A stretch of 11,679 nucleotides of DNA from Goniomonas avonlea. Its lineage: Eukaryota; Cryptophyceae; Goniomonadida; Goniomonadaceae. Location: assembly GCA_003573635.1 (NCBI GenBank), contig QUTJ01031427.1, positions 1 to 11,679 on the forward strand, given 5' to 3'. Shown here in pieces: positions 1 through 6,500 of this stretch (its first letter is position 1; each line of letters opens with the position of its first letter). The position numbers and the translations under genes were made by a program. A model generated the notes under the pieces. It was not told where the DNA came from, did no database searches, and worked only from the letters and a program-made list of their open reading frames with translations.

Positions 1-255
1 CTGTCTCTGTCTCTCTCTCTCTCTGTGTGTGTGTCTCTGTGTCTCTGTGTCTCTGTGTCTCTGTGTCTCTGTGTCTCCCTCTCCCTCTCCCTCTCCCTCT
101 CTCTCTCCCTCTCCCTCTCTCCCTCTCTCCCTCCCTCCCTCTCTCTCTCCTCTGTCTCTCTGTCTCTCTCTCTCTCGCTTTCTCTCTGTCTCTGCCTCTG
201 TTCTCTCTCCCTCCCTCTCTCCCTCCCTCTCTCCCTCCTCTCTCTCTCCCTCTCC
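1..255 (+). repeat. Long pyrimidine microsatellite (CT/CTGT/CCCT)n
   Basis: Almost pure pyrimidine on the + strand with interspersed G: (CT)n, GTCTCT and CCCTCT units run into each other. All three frames stay open across it and give low-complexity Ser/Leu/Pro/Val peptides, which is an artefact of the repeat and not evidence of a gene. The tract ends in CTCTCCTCAG, which resembles a polypyrimidine tract plus 3' splice site, directly before the first copy of a 50-bp direct repeat. No gene is called here. Confidence 0.9.
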
Positions 256-377
256 TCAGATTGCCGCTCCAGGCACACCCTAGCGTACATTAACCTCCAC
301 TAGCGTTCCAGCAGTCTCCTCTAGCCTTCAGATTGCCGCTCCAGGCACACCCTCGCGTACATTAACCTCCACTAGCG
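256..377. repeat. 50-bp direct repeat pair, 72-bp spacing
   Basis: Copy 1 (256-305) and copy 2 (328-377) match over 50 bases with one visible difference (A at 282 against C at 354). Each starts TCAGATTGCCGCTCC and ends CCTCCACTAGCG. The 22 bases between them are unique. Both copies follow a pyrimidine-rich stretch ending in CAG. No coding signal is recognised; this may be a fragment of a dispersed repeat family, which needs a genome-wide search. Confidence 0.85.
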
Positions 378-543
378 GACGAGACGGTCGCCCCGAGCCC
401 TCATATAGCTGCATACACAGGCCACGAGTCGGCACAGAGAGACCTACGACTCGATTGACATCCATTTGACAAATTTTGGTCTCATTTGGTTCCTCGCGCT
501 GGCGACTTTTGACTTATTTGACCTTATCCATTCGTACCCGAAC
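378..543. other. Unassigned sequence between repeats
   Basis: Unique sequence of mixed composition between two repeat pairs. Short frames on both strands (for example 444-632 minus and the N-terminal part of a + frame from 466) run into the neighbouring repeat block and show no recognisable motif. No gene, promoter or RNA is supported. Confidence 0.4.
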
Positions 544-644
544 GTCCCAGCCGGCCGACGCAAGCACAGCGCGATTGTGCGTGTCCACCCCCTCTGTGAC
601 GAGGCACACGCGAGCGTACTCAGTTGCTGCAACAGGGGTGAAAA
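544..644. repeat. About 100-bp dispersed direct repeat, copy A
   Basis: Begins GTCCCAGCCGGCCGACGC and ends near AACAGGGGTGAAAA. It is repeated with substitutions and small indels at 777-874. The two copies share the block AAGCACAGCGCGATTGTG and the block CACGCGAGCGTACTCAGTT. A pyrimidine tract separates them, so tract plus block looks like one duplicated unit. Confidence 0.85.
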
Positions 645-645
645 C

Positions 646-770
646 TGTCCCTCCCTCCCCTCTCCCTCTCTCCCTCTCCCCTCTCCCTCTCTCCCTCTCT
701 CTCCACTCTCTCTCTACTCTCTCCCTCTCTCCCTCTCCCCCTCTCTCTCCACCCTCTCTCCCCTCTCTAC
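646..770 (+). repeat. Pyrimidine microsatellite (CCCTCT)n
   Basis: CT/CCCT-rich tract with pyrimidines on the + strand, interrupted by occasional A in CTCTACTCTC. It is followed by ACCCAAAG, then immediately by copy B of the 100-bp repeat. Open frames across it are low-complexity artefacts. Confidence 0.9.
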
Positions 771-776
771 CCAAAG

Positions 777-874
777 GTCCCAGCCAGCCGACGCAAGCAC
801 AGCGCGATTGTGGATGCACCCCTCTGTGACCAGACACACGCGAGCGTACTCAGTTGCTGCAACGAGAGTGAAAA
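777..874. repeat. About 100-bp dispersed direct repeat, copy B
   Basis: Diverged copy of 544-644. It begins GTCCCAGCCAGCCGACGC and ends near AACGAGAGTGAAAA. Differences include a 3-base net length change around the GTGGATGCACC / GTGCGTGTCCACC segment. No frame is conserved between the copies strongly enough to support a protein. Confidence 0.85.
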
Positions 875-965
875 AAACGATCTCTCCCCTTTGGAGGGGA
901 AGCTCCCTCTCTAAATTATTTAATTAATTAAAATAGGTAAAAAAATTAATTAAGTAGGTTAGATA
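875..965. other. AT-rich segment at the edge of a composition island
   Basis: Composition changes sharply to AT-rich, with TTAATTAATTAA-type palindromic runs around 910-952. It marks the left edge of an AT-rich island reaching to about 1700, unlike the GC-rich genes to the right. The boundary may reflect an inserted element, but no terminal repeats or target-site duplication were identified. Confidence 0.6.
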
Positions 966-1091
966 ATGAAGGAAAAAGTTTATCAAGTTACATTAGAGAG
1001 CCTATCAAGTGGAGACAAACAAAATGTGATGCATAATATAAATATGCCTCCTGGTGTTATCAATAAAGAGACAATAAAAATAAAAATGTGA
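966..1091 (+). other. Short AT-rich ORF (41 codons), unrecognised, possibly a gene remnant
   Basis: ATG at 966 opens a 41-residue frame beginning MKEKVYQVTLESLSSGDKQ and ending at TGA 1089-1091. Its amino-acid mix is ordinary rather than low-complexity and its codon use is AT-rich, unlike the downstream genes. The end of the frame overlaps a 44-48 bp tandem-like duplication carrying AATAAA, which would disrupt any longer gene. I do not recognise it. With the fragment at 1197-1702 it could be what remains of one gene, possibly of mobile-element or virus-like origin, but that is only a guess. Confidence 0.3.
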
Positions 1092-1126
1092 TGCATAATA
1101 TATGCCTCCTGGTGTTATCAATAAAG
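1021..1126 (+). repeat. Imperfect direct repeat (48/44 bp), each copy with AATAAA
   Basis: Copy 1 (1021-1068) and copy 2 (1083-1126) both read AAAATGTGATGCATAATATA and TATGCCTCCTGGTGTTATC, then end in AATAAAG. Copy 2 lacks 4 bases (an AAAT) found in copy 1. The 4-base difference shifts the reading frame, so the second copy cannot encode the same peptide. The AATAAA in each could act as a polyadenylation signal, though it may be chance in AT-rich DNA. Confidence 0.85.
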
Positions 1127-1196
1127 GGTACATGTGTGTCGAGACGTTTTATTTAGGAGGTGCATGAGGAGACGACGATTTAACGTGTCCATGTAG

Positions 1197-1565
1197 TGTG
1201 TCCCACGATTACGCAATATCTGTCATATAACAGCGACTCAGTGAGAAAAGTTGTCGACCTATCTAGAAAAGCAGATATTGGGATCCCTGCACAAAACTTA
1301 AACCTCGACCACATAAACTTAAATATCCAATTAACTACCAAGAACGGGACAGCTTTAACGAGTGGTAATATTGATTACTGGCGGATTGGATTAGTATTTG
1401 TTGATCATGAACCGCCCTTGCCTCCCCTCTTCTCGCTCCCTGCACTTTGTGCGCTAGTCTCCCCGCTCTCCCCTGCCTCTCTGTCCCTCTCCTCTCTCGC
1501 TCTCTCGCTCTCTCGCTCTCTTCTCTCTCCCCCCCCTCTGCCTGCCTGCCTGTCTGCCTGCCTGC

Positions 1566-1596
<31 letters not shown>

Positions 1597-1702
1597 TGCC
1601 TGCATGTCTGCCTGTCTGCCTGTCTGTCAGTACGATGGTTCACTTTTCAAAATTCAAATGGGCATAGATAGTGTTTCTTTTGGCGGATTGGTCCAGGATT
1701 GA
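1197..1702 (+). pseudogene. Exon-like fragment interrupted by a pyrimidine tract, unrecognised
   Basis: The frame is open from an in-frame TAA at 1181 to TGA 1700-1702 but has no ATG at its start; the first codon of the stretch is GTG at 1196, not a normal eukaryotic start. The first part (to about 1410) reads like real protein, for example GNIDYWRIGLVFVDHE. A low-complexity Ser/Leu/Pro/Cys stretch encoded by microsatellite follows, and then normal sequence again (YDGSLFKIQMGIDSVSFGG). Removing 1394-1630 as a GT-AG intron keeps phase 0, because both ends fall on codon boundaries. An exon may begin after TAG at 1196. The family is not recognised; alternating hydrophobic/polar strands fit a beta-rich protein such as a capsid fragment of a virus-like element. 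Chance openness cannot be excluded. Confidence 0.3.
1411..1630 (+). repeat. Pyrimidine tract and (CCTG/CTGT)n microsatellite
   Basis: CT/CGCTCT repeats to about 1535 are followed by CCTG and CTGT tetranucleotide units to 1628. The tract ends TGTCTGTCAG, a good match to a polypyrimidine tract with CAG acceptor, just before TACGATGG. The long minus-strand Arg/Gln/Gly-rich frame opposite it is a repeat artefact. Confidence 0.9.
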
Positions 1703-2035
1703 AACCAGAGCGAGACCACAAAGGGTCCAAATTCCTGGCAATCAGATCAGACTACGCCGTTATCGCAAAATTCTTCTCCACAAAAATCATCGTCTTGGTA
1801 CAATATCGTACTCAACTAGGAGGCACTAGGGAGGGGGCGGGTGACAGGGCAAACTGGTGACCCCTTTCTGCAGTCGGTGCCTTGCCACTTCCGCTCCGTT
1901 GCCTCTACATTGTAATAAATTGAGAATATGATCGCTATCCGTTTGTAATCAATGACTAGAACATCTTTTGAAACTGTGTAACCAGTTTCAGCTGTCGCCC
2001 CCCTCTAAGCTATCCTCGTAGTGAGCCCCGTCGCT
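1703..2035. other. Intergenic stretch with one weak + open frame and an AATAAA
   Basis: There is no confident gene. A + frame between stops at 1669-1671 and 1858-1860 encodes ordinary-looking sequence (GPGLKPERDHKGSKFLAIRS) and overlaps the end of the upstream fragment in another frame; it could be a frameshifted continuation. AATAAA at 1914-1919 on the + strand could be a polyadenylation signal for a + transcript. On the minus strand, beyond the filamin-type gene's stop, a frame stays open for about 60 codons (to about 1815) if a third intron is assumed. The region would also carry the 3' untranslated part of that gene. Confidence 0.35.
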
Positions 2036-3170
2036 CTATTGCATACCTGTCATTCGCAGAGTGTGGACAAGCACGAGCGCTCCAGACACGAACGAGTTCG
2101 AGGTCACCAATGTCGCCCAAGCCCAACGAGGGATTCCTTCCTCCATTTCCGGTGGTGGGGGCGCGGGGTCAGTACCTGGCGCCGCCGATCGTGAATGGCC
2201 ATGTGAATGGCCATGCGAAGCAACAAAAAAAGGCAGACCTGTATCGATCTTGAAACGCTCAGCCACGTCAACGATCCAAGGGGAGCCTTTAATGGGCTTC
2301 TTGTCCAGAGTGACGGAAATTTCGGTCGGACCAACAAGCCTCCAGACGAAGCTGAGGTGCAACAGGCCTGGAGGAGGTGTGACGATGTTGGCAACGATTC
2401 AAAAGACTCACCCTCGGGAGTCATTTCTAACTTAGTGTTGGCTGGATCCTTTTCCACCACTGCTGCGAACCTGTAGATCTATGTCAGTAGGGATCCGAGC
2501 AAAGCCATATCCACCTGCGCCCGTCGGCACCAGTCGTGATGTTTTCACCAAAACGATTGACGGGCTGAACAAACACATGCCCTTCCTGCCCAAGAATTCC
2601 TGACGTGATACCTCCACCAAAAACGATACACCGATCGCCAACAGCTGTGTCAGAGCGTGAGTAGCCATCACCTCTTCGCAAGATCTCGCCTGCTTCGTCG
2701 TCTTGCTCGTCCCACACGCCGAAATCCGCAGCTGCATCGCCATGAACCAAAAATTTGACAGAGACGCTGCCCCTTGCTTTATCCTTCGCGCACCGCACAA
2801 CGAGCTCATGCTCCCCAGGCGCCAGATCTGGCCACGGGACCTCGAAAGCTGGCACGCGGGTCAGGGCGAGCTGGGAGAAACAATGGCGCACGTGACCCAA
2901 TTTTCTGAGATTTCTCTCCGATGGTGACCAAGCAAGTTTTGGTGGCTGGCACGATCGTAAGGATGTATCCTGAAAGGACGAACACAGACCGAGCCTGTCG
3001 GGTGCAAGTCCCTCAATGCGGAACGCAACAAGCACGTCGCTGCTCGCATAATTGCCCCCCTCAACCGGTGTCTCTACAATTATGCGAGGCGACCCTGCAG
3101 CGGCAACGATCCAGAGAGACATGATCAGCAGCCGTTCCAAACGTGTGCTCTGTCGCCGCGCCAGAGACAT
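2036..3170 (-). CDS. Secreted/membrane protein with extracellular filamin-type repeat (three exons)
   Basis: Exons 3170-2515, 2470-2412 and 2367-2036 join to 1,047 nt, 348 residues plus stop TAG. The start is the first ATG of the frame; residues 1-26 form a basic n-region and hydrophobic core ending WIVAAAG, a likely signal peptide. Met17 is an alternative start. Residues about 28-143 resemble an Ig-like domain (DVLVAFRIEG, then LAPGEHELVVRC) with Cys63, 74, 97 and 127. Residues about 188-273 form a filamin-type repeat: VFVQPVNRFGENITTG, an intron, RFAAVVEKD, then GPTEISVTLDKKPIKGSPW, the typical closing strands of the family. A GHSHGHS and PAPPPP stalk follows, then a moderately hydrophobic segment (about 320-342) that may be a membrane anchor. 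Filamin repeats bind partner proteins; here the signal peptide puts the repeat outside the cytosol. The gene is divergent from the giant gene at 3524. The function is unknown; adhesion or recognition is an inference. Confidence 0.82.
2368..2411 (-). other. Intron 2 of the filamin-type gene (44 nt)
   Basis: The donor is GAGG|GTGAGT, close to the eukaryotic consensus, and the acceptor is CACCTCCTCCAG. It sits in phase 1, splitting a Gly codon, and joins KLEMTPE to GLLHLSFVWRLVGPTE within the filamin fold. It has the same length as intron 1, suggesting a genome with very short, uniform introns. Confidence 0.85.
2471..2514 (-). other. Intron 1 of the filamin-type gene (44 nt)
   Basis: On the minus strand it reads CAG|GTGGAT at the donor and CTGACATAGATCTACAG at the acceptor, with CTGAC as a good branch-point match. 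It sits in phase 2, splitting an Arg codon, and joins GADGR to RFAAVVEKD. Without removal the frame stops 8 codons later at TAC-TGA. The GTGCCG donor further upstream does not restore the frame. Confidence 0.82.
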
Positions 3171-3523
3171 TTTTTCGCGCTGTTAACGAATTCGGTACCG
3201 GTACCGGTACGTTACCAAACTAGCTAGGTGACTCGCTACAGTGTGTAGGTCGGCAGTGCAGCGACTCGGCACCGATCAAATCGAATCAATCAAAATCACC
3301 GCCTCCAACCGCAATATCCCGACAAGTTCGGGGCAACTTGCGCCGGCTGTTACGGGGGTCAACAATTGAATTCATTAGTGGAAAATTCTCGTGAGATCTG
3401 TTTTTATTATTCAACGAGCGATGGGGGCTGCAACGAAAATCCGAACGGAGATACTCCGATCAAACGCCCCCGTGGGGTTTTTTTCGCCTGACGCTCTGTC
3501 CTTTCCAGTTTGTTGAGCTGGCC
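3171..3523. promoter_or_regulatory. 353-bp divergent intergenic region (candidate bidirectional promoter)
   Basis: It separates the two head-to-head start codons, so both 5' flanks and 5' untranslated regions must lie here. Visible elements are three tandem CGGTAC hexamers at 3193-3210, an AT-rich GTTTTTATTATTC near 3399-3411, and a GC-rich inverted repeat (CCCC-CGT-GGGG) followed by seven T at about 3466-3484. Just upstream of the ATG at 3524, CTGACGCTCTGTCCTTTCCAG (3488-3508) looks like a branch point plus acceptor, so a 5' UTR intron is possible (donors GTGAGA at 3391 or GTGGGG at 3472). No clear TATA box was found. Confidence 0.5.
3193..3210. repeat. Three tandem CGGTAC hexamers, near-palindromic
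   Basis: CGGTACCGGTACCGGTAC contains overlapping GGTACC and ACCGGT palindromes. It lies 22 bp upstream of the filamin-type gene's ATG, either in its 5' untranslated region or as a factor-binding site in the shared promoter. The role is not known. Confidence 0.7.
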
Positions 3524-6500
3524 ATGCGGCTCCGCCTGCTGGCCATAGTGCTGGTCTTACTGGCGAGCTCTCAGGCCATTCAAATTACTACTTGGCCTGC
3601 GGATATAACTGCAGGAGATGTTTTCTGCCCAAGTCCTCAAGTCACATTTGCGAATGCTTCTTCCTATGCCACCGCTCAGCTCGCCAGTGGTCAAATGGGT
3701 GGCACTCTCTGGGCGGTTCCGGTGGCCAACGTTGCCACATTTACCGACCTTGTTATCAATATCACGGGGGTTTACTCCCTCACATTCTCCTCGGGCTCTG
3801 AGACGATATTGAAGTCTTTCACTGTTCGCCCAGGTGAAATAGTAATGCAAGCCGCCAAAAACTCTACTGACTCCTGTGCAGGGACTCCGCATCTGATGGA
3901 AGCAAAATTATCTGAAACCAGTAACAGTGGTGTCCAAACCTCGGTGCCATTTTCTGCGACCGTCTCTTTTCGCGACAAGCGTTCCAACATCGTGCCTGTC
4001 AGCGCCCACATTCATGTGTCTGGGCCTTCCGCTCTGTCTGGCAGTCTGCAAGTGTCCACATCGAATGGAACCGCACACTTTCATAATTTGGTAGTCAGTT
4101 CTTCTGGGTCGCATCTCCTCAAGTTCACCTCGGGCGTGTCTTCGGGAACTCTCACAGTTTTGGCGAGCGGCGGGAGTGGCAACAGCTCCAGCGGCAACTC
4201 CAGTTCACTGCTGCTGACGACCCAGCCAGGCGAGGGCCGAGGGGGAAGCGCCTTTTGCAAACAACCTGTTCTCAGCAGTACACAGTCTGTCGTTGCATCT
4301 GTCGCGGCTGGCCCTGGCCACCTGATCGGCAACGTCAACGGCGTTGCTGACGCCGCCGGGGTTGTCAGGTTTACAAATTTGGGTGTGACTACTGTTGGTC
4401 CCTACGTGCTCCGTTTCACAGCAGGCAGCCTGATGATCAATTCTACCCTTTTTACTGTCACCCTGGGACCTCCCGTGGGCTTTCGCGCTTACAAACTTCT
4501 CGACGTCAATCCCGTTCCCGGCTCCTCATTCTTGATTGGGTTGCGGGTTGAAGACGGGGGCGGAAACACCATTCTGTCTGCAACTGGCATGGCCCAAGTT
4601 GCTGTGGAGGCTGGGCCAACGGTCACATTCTCTGGTACTTCTCTCGCTCCGATCATCAACGGCCACGCTGAGTTCAACTTGACCCTCGCCTCCTCTGGAA
4701 ACTACACTCTGCGTGTCTGGTCAGGCCTTATCTCTACTAAAATGCACTTGACCTTGGCTACATCGGGACCCGCACCTTCTCCCACTCCTGCGACGTCGCC
4801 CGGCTATCCTTCCCCTACGCCTGCCCCTTCGTCCACCGACAGTCCTTCCCCTACGCCTCCCGCTCCTGCCCCGTCGACTGGCTATCCTTCTCCTACCCCT
4901 GCCCCTTCGCCCACCGACAGTCCTTCCCCTACGCCTCCCGCTCCTGCCCCGTCGCCTGGCGCTTCCCCTTCACCCACCCCAGCCCCTTCGCCCACCCCAG
5001 CTGCGACGCCAGGAGGATTCGTCAACGTCACATCGCAGCCTGGGCCTGGGTTTGCGGGCATGCCCCTTTGCCGGCAGCCTGTGGTGGTTTGCAGGGACGC
5101 TAGCGACACCACTGTCGTCGCGACAGTTGCCCAAGGGCCCCAAGGCCACAACTTCATCGCGGTAGCCGCCAGCGTTTCGAACACCGTGGCAACCTTCACC
5201 AACCTGTCGTTCACGGCTGCCGGCGAGTACACGTTACGCTTCACGTTTGCCTCTGCCTCGACGCTGTCCGCGCCCTTCGTCGTCCGTCCAGGCGCCATCT
5301 CGCAGCTGCTGATGCGGCCCATTGACACCCACCACGCTGCGTTCGGCGGAGAGGTGTTCAAGTTTGTGCCAACTGTCTACCTCGCAGACGCTAGCGGTAA
5401 CCTGGTGCCTGTTTCCGGCGGCGCTAGTGTGGCCGTGGACATCTTACCTTCGAAACAACTCAAGGGAACCGCCACCGCTGCGTTCGCTAACGGGACCGCC
5501 ACCTTCACCAACCTCTACATCCAGCCTAACGGCACCTACACCCTCAACTTCCATTTCCTCAACGTCTTCACCATCTCCTCCCCCGAGTTCATCGTCTGGA
5601 TTGGCCCTCCTCGCCACCTCACACCCCGCCCTGGCCCGACTGACAAGGCGCCTGCCATCGCGGGCATGCCCTTCACGCCTGTGATCGCCGTTGTGGACAA
5701 CGGGTGGAACACGGTGTACTGGATGCACGACGATGCTCTCGACCTCTCCTTTAACGAGTCGACACCGGTCCTCAGCTCCACCCCTGTCATCGATGGCCTC
5801 TCAGCGCACTACAACGTCACCTTCTTCAAGGCGGGCTCGCACAAGGTGGCGTTCAACACGAGCAACGCCACGGATTCCCTGTCTGGGACTGCCACCTGGA
5901 AGGTTATTGCCAACGTGCCTGCGAAGATGACTCTCGTCACTGCTCCCAGTGGCGCCACCGGTGGGTCTTCCTTCGCAAAGCAGCCCGTTGTGCAGCTGCT
6001 CGATGCTTGGGGCAACGAGGCGAGCTCGAAAGATCTCACTGTCAACGCGAGTCTTGACGGCTCTCAGGAGGTGCTGCTTGGTCGCACACATGCTACTGGC
6101 GAGGGCAAGTTCACTTTTACGAACCTGGCAATCAACAAGATCGGGGACTACACTCTGTCCTTCGTGTTCCCGAACTGCCCGGTCTTGACCGTTTCCCTCG
6201 CCGTGACCATTGGCCCCCCTGTGAAGCTGAGTGTGGTGACCAACGCCAACACCTGCACCGGAGGGACAGTCTTCGGAACGCAGCCTGTTGTTGCCTTGCA
6301 GGATCTCGGAGGCAACTCTGTTCTGGGACAGACCGCAGTTGTAGTGACTGTCGCGGTCAACCAGGGAGGGACTCTCTCCGGCAGCAAGACCGTCAATTTC
6401 ACTGCCGCAGGCCTCGCCACGTTCACCAACCTCGCAATCAACGAGGCCAAGACCGCGTACCAACTCAACTTTGTCTCCTCGACCGGTCTGAACGTCACCG

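Noticed and set aside
25-303. Three overlapping Ser/Leu/Pro-rich + frames
   Set aside because: Direct translation of the CT/CTGT microsatellite in all three frames; low complexity, no coding evidence.
1-377. CRISPR array or telomere
   Set aside because: Only two copies of the 50-bp repeat, with one 22-bp spacer, and the microsatellite has no regular telomeric unit.
466-927. 153-codon + frame and its minus-strand counterparts
   Set aside because: Half of it is pyrimidine microsatellite, the rest is the duplicated 100-bp block; no conserved frame between the two block copies.
1335-1643. Arg/Gln/Gly-rich minus-strand frame
   Set aside because: Complement of the CCTG/CTGT microsatellite; the repeated RQAGRQ pattern is an artefact.
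2061-2927. + strand frames at 2061-2435, 2207-2476 and 2703-2927
   Set aside because: They lie opposite the spliced filamin-type gene, whose frame, splice signals and domain match are much stronger.
3464-3484. GC hairpin followed by seven T, resembling a bacterial intrinsic terminator
   Set aside because: The flanking genes are eukaryotic with introns and diverge from this region; a rho-independent terminator makes no sense here, so it is noted only as an inverted repeat.
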